From the NCBI GenBank assembly GCA_029961685.1, contig JARWKL010000008.1:28211619-28275618 (forward strand): DNA of 64,000 nt, written 5' to 3'. This document shows, piece after piece, positions 10,126 through 21,260 of this stretch (its first letter is position 1; every line of letters starts with the position of its first letter). The translations under genes and the position numbers were made by a program. The notes beneath the pieces are model-generated. The model saw nothing but the letters and a program-made list of their open reading frames with translations, did not search any database and was not told the origin of the DNA. The stretch comes from Aristolochia californica. Taxonomy: Eukaryota; Streptophyta; Magnoliopsida; Piperales; Aristolochiaceae.

Positions 10126-11073
10126 AGCAGATTAAAGTAGTACCCCTCCGAATTGGTATCTACAGGGAGGGAGGGAGGGAGGGAGGCTATGTGTTCTGAC
10201 AGAACATTAAAAGACAGAGGCGTTTTAGGAACTACCTTCTGGCTAAGTGTTCTGACAGAACATTAAAAGACAGAAGCGTTTTAGGAACTACCTTCTGGAA
10301 GTTTTTACAACCATCTTTTCCTTCTCTTCCGATTGCTTTAATGCTTATACTTTTCATAACATTAGGCATCGTTCTTGTTACCTTAATACTTACTGCTTTT
10401 ATTGTGTGTTGAGTATTTTCGTTTTTTTTCATATTTACTATTTTTTTAAGACGTTATTACAAAAAGGTATATAAGTCTGGAAACTACTAGGTGAGGGCTA
10501 AACCCTGACCAACGCTTCTACCTCAGTTGAGCCAAGCGTTGCTCTAGGTTGTCACAACGCCGCTGTACCTTTTTATGTATATATGGTTAATTAATAAGAT
10601 AATAAAACAGTTTTTGAGATTTGCTTTGCGAATATGACCTATATATTACTTATACATAGGATTATTATATAATACCTTAAGAGATTATTGTGCAATATCA
10701 TAGGAACTTATAGCTACATATTGTTTTTAGTAATAATAGCATTAGAATTATTTGGATATTTTATATTTCTCCCAGAACAAGTAGATAATCTTTTAGCCTC
10801 TGATATATTCTTATTCCTTAATATTTTAGCCAGAATCATAGATAGATCCTTAGATACATGATTTTTATATTTATAGCTTTAATTTAGTTATATTTAGTTT
10901 TGTCTGTTTTACTTTATCTTTATTTTCATACAGAAGATTTGTAGAGACTCCAAGGCAAATATTTATACGTAGAAGACAAGTAATTAGAAGAACCCCAAAT
11001 AATTCACCTCTACATACTCCAGATTAAAGTAGTACCCCTCGGGAGGGAGGGAGGGAGGGAGGGAGGGAGGGAG

Positions 11074-11362
11074 GCTAAGTGTTCTGTTCCCAGAACAAGT
11101 AGATAATCTTTTAGCCTCTGATATATTCTTATTCCTTAATATTTTAGCCAGAATCATAGATAGATCCATAGATACATGATTTTTATATTTATAGCTTTAA
11201 TTTAGTTATATTTAGTTTTGTCTGTTTTACCTTAACAGAAGATTTGTAGAGACTCCAAGGCAAATATTTATACCTAGAAGACAAGTAATTAGAAGAACCC
11301 CAAATAATTCACCTCTATATACTCCAGATTAAAGTAGTACCCCTTGGGAGGGAGGGAGGGAG
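11074..11362 (+). repeat. Partial leader unit in array 1
   Basis: A 289-bp truncated unit contains only the end of frame B, a frame C version lacking the middle of the anchor, and the PBS-proximal end. It is flanked by (GGGA)n tracts on both sides, which supports unequal exchange or slippage at the G-rich tracts. Confidence 0.7.
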
Positions 11363-12519
11363 GCTAAGTGTTCTGTCTGACAGAACATTTAGAGACAGAA
11401 GCGTTTTAGGAACTACCTTCTGGAAGTTTTTACAACTATCTTTTCCTTCTCTTACGATTGCTTTCATGCTTATACTTTTGATAATATTAGGCATCGTTCT
11501 TGTTACCTTAATACTTACTGCTTTTATTGTGTATTGAGTATTTTCGTTTTTGTTCATATTTACTACTTTATTTTAAGACGTCATTACAGAAAGGTATATC
11601 AGGCTGGAAACTACTGGGTGAGGGCTAAGCCCTGACAAACGCCTCTGCCTCAGTTGAGCCAAGCGTTGCTCTCCGTTGTCACAACGCCGCTGTACCTTTT
11701 TATGTATATTTGGTTAATTATTAAGATAATAAAATAGTTTTTGAGTTTTGTTTTGCGAATATTACCTATATATTACTTTTACTTAGGATTATTATGTAAT
11801 ACCTTAAGAGATTATTGTGCAATATCATAGGAACTTATAACTACATATTGTTCTTGGTAATAATAGCATTAGAATTATTTGGATATTTTATATTTCTCCC
11901 AGAACAAGTATATAATCTTTTAGCCTCTGATAAATTCTTATTCCTTAATATTTTAGCCAGAATCATAGATAGATCCTTAGATACATGATTTTTATCTTTA
12001 TAGCTTGAACAATAGTCTTCTGTAATTTAGTTATCTTTAGTTTTGTCTGTTTTACCTTATCTTTATATTCATACAGAAGATTTGTAGAGACTGTTAAGCA
12101 AATATTTATACCTAGAAGACAAGTAGTTAGAAGAACCCCAAATAATTCACCTCTAAGTACTCCATATTAAAGCAGATTAAAGTAGTACCCCTCCGAATTG
12201 GTATCTAGAGGGAGGGAGGGAGGGAGGCTAAGTGTTCTGACAGAACATTAAAAGACAGAATCGTTTTAGGAACTTCCTTCTGGCTAAGTGTTATGACAGA
12301 ACATTAAAAGACATAAGCGTTTTAAGGACTACCTTCTGGAAGTTTTTACAACTATCTTTTCCTTCTCTTACTATTGCTTTCCTGCTTATACTTTTCATAA
12401 TATTAGGCATCGTTCTTGTTACCTTAATACTTACTGCTTTTATTGTGTGTTGAGAATTTTTCGTTTTTGTTCATATTTACTACTTTATTTTAAGAAGTTA
12501 TTATAGAAATAGGATTAGA

Positions 12520-13450
12520 TACAAGGTGAAGGATTTACCTCGGAAATAGGAAGTTCTTCTAAAAACCTTAATATAATAGATAGAATAACAGGAAGGAGAA
12601 GTGTAGACCAAAGAGAAATACAATTAGACGAAATAATAGATATAGATCAAGACATTACAAATTTGGCAATAACCAATTAAACCTTCTTAACCCCAGACAA
12701 TTATATAGAACAGGACCATTAAACTTTAATACCAGATTATTTAGATATTACCGAGAAATCCAGATAAGTTGTGTAGGACAAGATTCTGTTAACATTAACT
12801 TAATAGCAGAACAAGCCTTTAAAGAAATAGGGGTAAAAGGATTCATTTAGGTCTGATTGTAATAGGGGTAAAAGGATTAGGACGAAAACATCTAGGAACT
12901 AAAACCTTACTTAGTATCTACGATGATAGATGGGCAGACCCTAAAAAGGCAATGTTAGGAATCACTGAGGTAGATATGAATCAAAATGGAGGAATATTTT
13001 ATTGCTCCCCAGACTTCCTTATTGGAATACAAGATTTTAGAAAATATATCAAAATAGGTATTCAGACAAAAGGATATGAATCCTTTGTAGGAAACAATCT
13101 TTTATTGTGTATTGAATTCTTAGGAAGGTGTACTTGTTCTAGCACTACTAGGTTCAAAGTTAAAATAGATGATGTAGTTAGTTTAATAGGAAACAATGGA
13201 ATAAAATTAATTAAGCCTATTAAATATTCTCCAGACATTTTAGCAGGATTAGAATGGAACCTTAAATTTAGAGAAGAAAAAATAATCAGTCCTGAAGAAA
13301 GTATCATGTACACAGATACTAAAGGTAACATAAATATAAGATTTAATAGCTATGAACAAAAGAATATAGAAGATACATAATCAATCTCTAGTGAAAATTA
13401 TCACCTAGTCAATATAGAATTAGAAACAGATGAGATAATATACCCTAAAG
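12520..13450 (+). pseudogene. Pararetrovirus movement protein and start of coat, copy B
   Basis: Sequence enters at GEGFTSEIGSSS, near the MP N-terminus, straight from the last leader unit without PBS. It continues RRSVDQREIQLDEI with a frameshift near 12660 and a duplicated GVKGF/GVKGLGRK segment at 12830-12890. The ORF at 12952-13380 holds the MP core (MLGITEVDMNQNGGIFYCSPDF, then [12 protein letters not shown]). A TAA at 13378 interrupts the acidic coat start, which ends at YPKEL where an (AT)n tract begins. Confidence 0.85.
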
Positions 13451-13472
13451 AATTATATATATATAATTATAT

Positions 13473-13524
<52 letters not shown>
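13451..13524. repeat. (AT)n-(AG)n microsatellite at an inversion join
   Basis: About 50 bases of AT repeat and 22 bases of AG repeat lie between plus-strand coat sequence and minus-strand Cys-rich sequence. An identical arrangement is at 56977-57028. AT-dinucleotide repeats are known at endogenous pararetrovirus insertion points, for example rice tungro-like copies. Confidence 0.8.
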
Positions 13525-13696
13525 TCTGGTCTGCTATACCTAGGGCTTTTAGACAAGGGATGCAAGCTTCTAGGGAACACTGATTGCATTTTAGCTCTTT
13601 GTTTTTTGCTAGGATACCAAGCACATTAAAAAGAGGATTACTATCTAACCCTGTATTCCATGACCACGCATGTACACATTCTGAAGTAGTGTCCAC
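13525..13696 (-). pseudogene. Pararetrovirus Cys-rich domain fragment, inverted
   Basis: The minus strand encodes CVHAWSWNTGLDSNP and KCNQCSLEACIPCLKALGI, the Cys-rich domain seen between coat and protease in other copies. The middle CXXC is damaged by a deletion (near 13625). It ends at about 13700 against unrelated DNA. Confidence 0.8.
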
Positions 13697-14189
13697 TCTT
13701 AAGGTTCTTAATTACTCAGAAAATATTTTTTTAATAGGGATCATTTTGTTTTAAATCGATTTTGGTGAGACGATTTGGCCTGCTCATTCATTCATGGGGT
13801 GCCATACTGTGAAAAGATCATGCTTGTAATGTTAGAGCTTAGGTGTTGCATGGGTTCAGTTATGCAGTGGAAAGTTGAATTTACTTTTACCTGTGTCGGC
13901 CTAGTTGCGTCCTTGGGATAACCCACACTAGTCAGCCTCCCTTTCATACAAATAGTTGGCACACAATAAACCTTTTTCTCATATACACAAATCTGTCTAC
14001 ATACAAGATATTCGAGCGCTCCTTTGAGTCTCTATGTCAATGTCTGATTGATTGGCACTCATCCAGCCCCCCTATATATAGTTGGGGAAATTGCTGGCCA
14101 CATGCCCCTTCGAATGGTCATGTGCTTCTTGGCGCATGCCTCCTCATGTACAACCGCCCCAGCTAACACCCCATGGCCCACGTGACTAG
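13697..14189. other. Spacer upstream of LINE end
   Basis: No coding region is recognised. A C-rich stretch (14065-14165) may belong to the LINE body but shows no clear domain. Confidence 0.4.
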
Positions 14190-14663
14190 AAACCGTTTAG
14201 GAACCATTATAAGCTGAATTTTGATGGTAGCGCCTTTGGGAACCCGGGTTTGGATGATTTTGGCGGGGTGATTTTTTATCCGGGCGGCACTGCCATACTC
14301 TCTTACTATGGCCCCCTCGGAATTGCTGACTCGACCATTGCTGAGCTCTCTGGTCTCCTTCACGGCTTGTGTATTTTTAAGGATCGCTTTAGTGGTCTCT
14401 TTATCATGGAGGGAGACTCCGAGGTCGTCATCGGATGGTGCTCCACCTCATCCTTCCCCCCGTGGCGTCACTGGCAGATTTTTCTTGATATTTTGGATAT
14501 TGTATCCACCATTTCTTGTACTTCGTCTCATATACTTACATCAGCCATTTCGATTGCTGATTTGTGTGCCTAGGTCCCCCCTTCAATCTCTTATTGTTAG
14601 GGGAGGTCTCCCTTGATGTATCTTCCCTTTCTTTGAAATAAGTTTATCATCATTAAAAAAAAA
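14190..14663 (+). mobile_element. LINE 3' end with RNase H-like domain, copy 2
   Basis: From just after a TAG at 14187 the frame reads KLNFDGSAFGNPG, then GGVIFYPGG, MEGDSEVVIGW and ISIADLCA with stop at 14573. This is the plant LINE-type RNase H (RVT_3-like) with FDGSA at the first catalytic Asp and EGDS at the third. A short 3' UTR and A-tail at 14655-14663 follow. The RT part is absent, so it is a 5'-truncated insertion. Bases 14425-14663 are repeated at 1-239. Confidence 0.75.
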
Positions 14664-14747
14664 GTTGGCTGCCACTAATCTGACTTGCCTCCATGCCTTG
14701 GTGTTCAGGCACTAGTCCGTATGTGCCCAGCCTATACGTGCGGTGCC

Positions 14748-15335
14748 TAGGGGTGGCATCGAGTCGAGCCGAGTTTGAATCTACATATGTTCAAGCTGGG
14801 CTTGATTTAAATACTTCGAACTCAAGCTAGAGCCGAGCCCAGCCTTAAGCTTAAAATTGGAATTGAGCTTGACCAGGGTTCAAGCTCCAACCTACATTTA
14901 AAACTTTGTATAAAATACAAGTCAAATAAACTATGCATAAAATTTTGCATAAATTTTACTTAAAATTGGGCATGACCTTTGTACATAAACTCTGCATAAA
15001 ATTGTCTATAAACTCTGCATAAAATTGTTTATAAACACTACATAATATTATGCCAATGTCACTTATATAAAAACATGACCTATATACAAAATGTGACTTT
15101 TATATACATTTCCCACTCTCTTGAGCCTAGCCAAACTCGAACTTGTATATGTTCGAGCTTCGCTTGATTTGAATACTTTGAACTTGAGTTCGAGCTCAAG
15201 CTTAACTTTGAGACTAAAATTGGAATCGAGCTCTAGCCCAAGAATTTTAACCAAATTTGAGCTCAAGCTCGAGTCGGGTTTGAACTTTAACCTACATTTA
15301 AAACTTTCCATAAAATACATGTTTAATATTAAGTT
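14748..15335. mobile_element. hAT-like non-autonomous element end, copy 2
   Basis: Same sequence as 314-905 with few changes, starting TAGGGGTGGCATCGAG. It was duplicated with the surrounding 14.4-kb unit rather than by transposition, because the flanks match as well. Confidence 0.5.
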
Positions 15336-15788
15336 CAAATAATCCTAAAAGTATGAAAAACAAATAGAGATAATCTTGCATATCAGAGTTATTAAGAAAC
15401 GACTAGATCTATAACTCATAAAGGATCTCAAAATAATTTGTATTGCATAAATTCTGTACTACATTGCATGGATTGAATAAGGATGAAGGAGATCAAATGG
15501 GAGAAACGAGCTTACCTGTGGCTGACATATATTCCGTGACTTTCGTCTACAACGCGTAGGTCAGCAATGTCTAAATGCGGTTGTGCGATGAAGAGATTGA
15601 AAGCGCTGAAGATGGAACATGGCGGAAATAGGTTGAGGAAGGACTGAAATACGAAACTTTCGTAAAAATCTGAGCATGCATATTACTAGTGGTTGGTAAT
15701 ATGCATGCTCTCTTTTCTTTTCTTTTCCATTTTCCTTGTGCATCCAAACAAGAGAAACCACATTTCTCTTTTTTTTCTCTCTTATTTT
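15336..15788. other. Spacer without recognisable gene, copy 2
   Basis: Duplicate of 906-1354. Nothing coding is seen. Confidence 0.5.
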
Positions 15789-16202
15789 TCATGGGCATCG
15801 AAACAAGAGAATCGATCTTTTAGTCTCATTCCTCTTCTTGGGTAAATCTTCCTCAACGTTCGTCATTTCTGAATAACTGGTGCGCCCAACACTATCAATA
15901 ATACCATACGGTTTGACATTGTGCACAGCCCCTTTAGGGAAAAACCTCGCGGAAGGGAGCCAGTCCTGGTTATGAAAAAACTGAGTCTCATCCCGCTCCG
16001 ACCACAGATCGTAGCCTCCAGAAAATTGAGACCTGTTGGCCAAAGCCTTCAACTGCTCGTCTGCTTTGATGGAAAAGAGAGTTGGGGCTCGCTCAAGCTC
16101 AGAAACTGCGGCTCTAAGTTCCGCCCTCCGCCTCATTTCGTAAATCTGGCACTCACGGCAAAGACGGGCCTTTAGGAGCTGTTTGGCTTTTTTGGCCTGC
16201 AT
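15789..16202 (-). pseudogene. Unidentified host-like exon, copy 2 (longest open form, 137 aa)
   Basis: The frame starts MQAKKAKQLLKARLCRECQ, followed by YEMRRRAELRAAVSELE, GGYDLWSERDETQ and FFPKGAVHNVKPYG. A deletion of about 24 nt removes the segment that carries a stop in copies 1 and 3, so this copy is open throughout. The basic N-terminus with CRECQ may be a helix. I cannot name the family. Whether it is expressed from the TATA box at 16571-16579 is unknown. Confidence 0.4.
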
Positions 16203-16399
16203 CCGTTTCCACTGCCATTTCGAGTCTCCGCCGAGGTAGGTACAAGGCCCCCCACCCAGTTTGTCACGAGGTCAGATGAGCCTAAACTCACTTGGGCTAG
16301 CGGAACTCCAACTCCTGTGATGGCCTACCTTCAATTCGTCAAAGGTAGTACAGCCTCTCACCCCTTAGATCAACGTTGCAAACTCCTTCCTCTCAAATG

Positions 16400-16582
16400 A
16401 AGCACGAGCATTGAAAGATAGAAAGACAATGGAATAGGAAGAGAAAGTAACCTTGTATTAATACTAGAGAAGATTACAAGGAGTGACCGCCCAAGGTGGA
16501 AGGCCAGCACTCCACAAAATCTCTTCCTCTCGTCTATGCTGAATGAATCTACAAGGGTTGAATGCCTTGGTATTTATAGGCT
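16400..16582 (-). promoter_or_regulatory. LTR-like promoter and leader, copy 2
   Basis: A minus-strand CTATAAATA lies at 16579-16571 with the same downstream leader as copy 1. It points toward the host-like exon at 16202-15789. Confidence 0.45.
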
Positions 16583-16975
16583 TCAACCCCTCCCTTCTCT
16601 CATGCTTCCGTCCAATGAGAGCAGAGATCCTCCCTTATAAATTCTCCTTGATTTGATCCTCCATTCAAATCCCTTTATTTGCTCCTTTTTTTTAAAATTC
16701 GTTTTACCATTGTTATTTTCCTTAGACACTTTGTTAGCCGAATCATTCTTTCTCTCATATTCGGTTAACTTTTCAGCAGAAGATAAAGCTGAAGCTAATG
16801 TTTTTACCTCCCGTGGGCTTAGCAAGAATTGAGAAGATGGGAAGTAAAGACATTAGCTTCAGCTTTATCTACTGCTGAAAAGTTAACCGAATATGAGAGA
16901 AAGAATTATTCGGCTAACAAAGTGCCTAAGGAAAATAACAATGGTATAACGAATTTTAAGAAGAAGGAGAAAGGG
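16583..16975. repeat. Inverted repeat of gypsy gag, copy 2
   Basis: Arms at about 16690-16808 (minus) and 16840-16965 (plus) encode the same gag tail. The spacer carries GTGGGCTTAGCAAG as in copy 1. Confidence 0.75.
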
Positions 16976-17709
16976 GAGAAGAAGTCGTGGGCAAAGGATG
17001 CCAAGGCTAGGCCGGAAGAGAAGAAACGAGGGGACAAACAGAAAAAGAAGGTCCGTTGTTTCATATGCGAGGGATTGTCTTAGAAAGAGGTTCCTCAATG
17101 CTGCTCAAACTGAGGTGAACAATGAAGGGATTGAGCCTAGGTATGGCTCCTTAACACTTCTCCATGCTGTTGTCCGTTCAAAGGAGGAAGGCTGCTCCAC
17201 TTCTGGTAAGACCCTTAAGAGAACTTATTTTTATCTGTCTAACACTTGTTGGACGTATTGTTAGAGTAGTGGTGGACACTGGCGCCACCCACAACTTCCT
17301 TTCGCCGGTGGAGGCTAGGCGCCTAAATAAACGAGGAGAGAAAGATGGGAGCAAAATGAAAGCTGTAAATTCTGCTGCTCGTGAAGTCCAAGGCATTGCC
17401 AAGAACGTCCCGGAGGAGATAGGCAAGTGGGTTGGATTTCTGAATTTTACTATTGTTGTCATGGATGATTTCAATGTGATTTTGGGAATGGAGTTTTTCA
17501 CGGTTTGTAAGGCATTTGTAATGCCGCATGTTGGGGTAGTGGGGATTATGGACGAGCAAAGTCCTTGTACTATTTCTGAACTTGACAACAATGATGTAAC
17601 AAAAAAGGACTTAATGCTATCAGCCCTCCAGCTTAAGAAAGGTCTTAAGCAGGGCCGCTCTACTTACATTGCTTTTATTTGTGCTGGTAGAGGTCATGCC
17701 TACCCCTAA
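16838..17709 (+). pseudogene. Ty3/gypsy gag tail and protease, copy 2
   Basis: The gag tail is Lys/Glu-rich (KKKEKGEKKSWAKDAKARPEEKKRG) and leads to a zinc-knuckle start CFICEG broken by a stop. A frameshift follows into RKRFLNAAQTEVNN. The protease starts near 17265 with VVDTGATHNFLS (active-site DTG) and ends with MDDFNVILGMEFF, the plant gypsy retropepsin pattern. Several frames are needed to read it. Confidence 0.85.
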
Positions 17710-18355
17710 AGAGATACAAGCCGTACTGCATGAATATAGAGATGTCATGCCTGAACAACTTCCAGCGAGGTTGCCACCTAGGAGAGGGGTGGACCATCGC
17801 ATAGAGCTTGAGCTCGGAGCAAGAAATCCAGCACAAGCACCATACCGAATGGCGCCCAAAGAGTTGGACGAACTGCGAAGACAACTCAGTGAGCTGTTGG
17901 ACGTTGGGTTCATAAGGCCAAGCAAAGCACCTTATGGGGCCCCTATACTGTTTCAGACTAAGAAGGATGGAAGTATGAGACTATGCATCGATTGTAGGGT
18001 GCTCAACAAGGTAACTATAAAGAATAAGTACCCTATTCCTCTTATTGCAGATCTCTTTGATCAGTTGAAAGAGGCGCAAGTTTTCTCCAAATTGGATTTT
18101 CGAAGTGGTTATTACCAAGTCCGTATTGCTGAAGGAGACGTGGGGAAGACTGCTTGTGTAACCAGATATGGGGCTTACGAATTCATGGTAATGTTCGTTG
18201 GCCTAACCAATGCACCTGCAACATTTTTCACTCTCATGAGCGAGGTATTTTCCGAATACTTGGACAAGTTTGTTGTTGTTTATTTTGATGACATCATGGT
18301 GTACAACAAGAGTTTGGACGAGCACAAGAAACACCTTCGAAACAATGAGAAATAA
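17669..18355 (+). pseudogene. Ty3/gypsy reverse transcriptase, copy 2
   Basis: The linker [20 protein letters not shown] is followed by RT blocks: [68 protein letters not shown] and [13 protein letters not shown]. The catalytic box is FDD at about 18284-18292, where copies 4 and 5 read [12 protein letters not shown] replaces the usual PFGLTNAP. A 13-nt deletion after HLR (about 18345) breaks the frame. Confidence 0.9.
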
Positions 18356-18722
18356 TCAGCTGTATGTCAAGGAGGAGAAGTGCTCCTTTGGGTTGCAAGA
18401 GGTGTCCTTTCTTGGACATTGGATAGGGGGAGGACGGATATGGATGGACAGCAAGAAGGTGGAGGCTGTGCATGACTGGTCGATCCCTTCCAAGGTGATT
18501 GAGCTTAGGAGTTTCCATGGTCTTGCAAATTATTACAGGAGGTTTATCAAGGGCTTCTCAGCTATAGCAGCCCCCTTGACCGACCTTCTCAAGAAAGACC
18601 AAAAGTGGCAATGGACGGACTCATGCCAAAGAGCATTCCAACGGCTAAAGGACACCATGGTGGCTGAACCAGTGCTGCACCTTGCTGATTTCAACAAGCC
18701 GTTTGAGGTAAATACAGATGCC
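18345..18722 (+). pseudogene. Ty3/gypsy RT thumb and RNase H start, copy 2
   Basis: After the frameshift the frame reads [21 protein letters not shown], then [36 protein letters not shown] and [10 protein letters not shown], the first RNase H Asp. It is then cut at 18723 by pararetrovirus MP sequence, exactly as in copy 1. Confidence 0.9.
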
Positions 18723-19500
18723 TCCAAACAAAAGGATATGAATCCTTTGTAGGAAATAATCTATTATTATGTATTGGATTCTTAGGAAGATGGACTAGTT
18801 CTAGTACCACCAGGTTTAAAGTTAAGGTAGATGATGTAGTAAATGTAATAGGTAATAAAGGAATCAAATTACTTAAACCTATTAAATATTCTCCAGATAT
18901 TTTGGTAGGACTAGAATGGAATCTTAAATTTAGAGAAAAAAAAAATAATTAGTCCCGAAGAAAGTATCATGTATACAGACACAAAGGGTAACATAAACAT
19001 TAGATTTAATAGCTACGAACAGAAAAATACAGAGGACACTGAATCAGCCTCCAGTGAGAACTATGATATAGTTAATATTGAATTAGAAACAGATGAAATA
19101 ATATATCCTAAGGAACTAGAATTAAAACTGGTAGAAAGAGAACTTCTTCACCTGGAAGAAGATCTGATAAAAAACAAGAGGATAAAAGAAGAAGAATACT
19201 TGTATTACGACAGTGAAATGAACATTAGAATAGGAAAAATGCCTTTAGAACCAAAAGAAGATGAAACCTTTAGTATCAAAGAATATATGGATGAAGAAAG
19301 TTCTACTAATATTCCTGGAAGTAGTTACACTACGTATCCAAGACCTCCACCTAGAGAAGTATATTATTCAGGCAACATGCCTAGGATTCCTTATAGTGAA
19401 CCCATAAATTTGGATAGAAAAATAAATCCAAAGGGAAAACAGAAAAGAAATAGAAAGACCTATAACTTTTCAGGAAAAGGGCAAAGGAAAAATTCTTAAT
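18723..19500 (+). pseudogene. Pararetrovirus MP end and coat N-terminus, copy A'
   Basis: Duplicate of 3105-3853. One extra A in an A-run near 18943 shifts frame, so the ORF restarts at 18969 (MYTDTKGNINIRFNSYEQKN). It keeps the SASSENYD segment lost from copy A. The basic KGKQKRNRKTYNF end is frameshifted as in copy A. Confidence 0.85.
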
Positions 19501-20410
19501 CTTTCAGCCCATGATCCTCAAGAATGGACAACTGTATTAGACCTTTGGAAAAACCAAGTAGTATCAGATTATGTCTAGAACTTTTCATCCCAAGATGTAG
19601 AAGAAATGTATAGGTACTTAGATACACTCCTAGGAGAAAGCGTTAAAGCTTTATGGGAAAGCTACAAAAGAAGTAATCCAGAAGAATTTGGTCATTTAAT
19701 GGGCCTAGGATCCAACCCTTATAATTTTGTTAACAAAGTTTACCAGTTAGTAACAGGAGATGACCCTAATTTAGGTTCTATAACACTACAGAAAGATGTT
19801 GTAGTTTACTTAGAACAACTTAGTTTACATAATTATAAATATGTTAAAACATATCTACAAAACTACTTTTATTATACCTGCATTTCAGGTAATGCCTTTA
19901 ACAAAGACTTAGGAATCAAATTATTTAGAAAACTACCTGGAGCGTTAGGAAAAGAAATTTATGACAATGGCAAAACATAGAATCAGCAAACCCTACATCG
20001 GTATACTCCATCGGACAGAGAACAAAATTCATTATGACAGTTCTCCAAGAAAAATGTACAGATATCTAGATACAAAGACAGCTTAAGGGAAATGGCTTTG
20101 GCTTCTGCAAACAGATATATACTACTCAAGCTTATGGTCTAAAAGATTAAAGACAAAAACCTAGAAATAAAAGATATTTTAAGAAAGGATATTTTATCCG
20201 AAGATCTAAGAGTAGAAAGCCTTACCTGAACAAAGACAGACATGTCAGAAGATACAACCCAAAAAGAACTTATAAAAATAAATTATCATGTTATATTTGT
20301 GGTCAGACAGAACACTTAGCCAACACTTGCCCTAAAAGACAGAACATTAATTCTAGAAGATCCACCCTTGTAGAAAACGTACAACAAGATCTTATAGAAG
20401 TAGATGAATA
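19500..20410 (+). pseudogene. Pararetrovirus coat core and CCHC knuckle, copy A'
   Basis: Coat core reads from SAHDPQEW through GSNPYNFVNKVYQLVTGDDP and SGNAFNKDLG to 19980, then stops. The basic arm and zinc knuckle (CYICGQTEHLANTC, 20289-20330) follow in another frame. A TAG near 19576 separates the first and second parts. Confidence 0.85.
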
Positions 20411-20411
20411 T

Positions 20412-21260
20412 ATGTCAAACACAGAATCCATCTATAGTATTGTAAGCATACCCAATGCTCCTTTAGATACATCAAACTCTGATGAAGATCTTGTCCTAGA
20501 CCTTAATATTGAAGAAAACCTTGACCTTATGGATACAGTAATAGAATGTACCCATACCTGGTCCTGGAATACTGGTTTAGACAGTAACCCCTGCTTTAAA
20601 TGCTCCTGGTATCCTAGTAAGAAACAAAGAGCAATATGCACTCAATGTTTCCTAGAAGCTTGTATTCCTTGCTTAAAACTCTTAGGTATTGAACATGTAG
20701 AATCCCTAATCATAATAAGGTATACAATACTAAATTGTAAATTATGGCCAGAAAAATAGAAAACTGTGAGGCAGAAATAACTCTTCTCAAACATAGATTA
20801 GATACAATAGAAAAGGATTCTTATGATGGTATCACTGTAGGATTAGAAGAACCAGAAACTTCCTACGTATGTAACCAAGATAAATCTTTTTTCCAGTATC
20901 CTTGTTAGAGCAAAGATTATTTTCCCTAACAAACAATCCCTCGTGTTAGATGCTTTAGTAGATTCCGGCTGTACCAAATGTATTATCCATAGAAGATTAG
21001 TTCCTCTTCAGTTCCTTAAGAAAACCAATAAACAAGTGTTTAGCCAACATGTAGATGGTACCTATAACCCGTATACAACTTATTTTGATGAAGGCAAAAT
21101 CCAGTTCTTTACCAACTGTTCAACTTTTTCTGGATCTTTTCCTTTACCTTAAACATGGGTTAGAGATCTCAAACTCAACGTAGACTTTATTTTAGGTCTT
21201 AATTTTATTCTTCATAACAATGGTTCTCTTTACTCCTTGTTTGCAATGTCCTTTTTACAA
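20412..21260 (+). pseudogene. Pararetrovirus Cys-rich domain and protease, copy A'
   Basis: The Cys-rich domain (CTHTWSWNTG, CFKCSWYP, CTQCFLEACIPCL) runs to 20700. A deletion shifts frame in the coiled-coil, and another indel lies near 20890 in the protease start. The active site is intact here as DALVDSGCTKC. Homology ends near 21260 in the inverted zinc-knuckle fragment that opens array 2. Confidence 0.85.

Larger units (their letters stand above)
5655..12505 (+). repeat. Tandem array 1 of pararetrovirus leader units
   Basis: About seven head-to-tail copies of an approx. 0.9-kb unit start (GCTAAGTG) at about 5665, 6516, 7430, 8364, 9266, 10186 and 11363, with a broken eighth at 12227. Each unit holds the 15-bp palindrome TGTTCTGACAGAACA (often within a duplicated segment of about 60 bp), hydrophobic frames A, B and C, the conserved GAGGGCTAAGCCCTGAC hairpin block, and the first eight bases of the PBS (TGGTATCT). 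It then runs into a (GGGA)n tract. Units differ by point changes and small indels. This is the large intergenic/leader region of the virus amplified alone. Confidence 0.9.

Noticed and set aside
5655..12505. Regularly spaced repeats that might suggest a CRISPR-like array
   Set aside because: Units are about 0.9 kb, nearly identical throughout, and are viral leader sequence in a plant genome; there are no short repeats with unique spacers.
17178..17591. 137-aa minus-strand ORF over gypsy protease (also 28259-28630 and 43996-44484)
   Set aside because: Antisense shadow of the protease reading frame; the open state follows from the codon bias of the sense strand.
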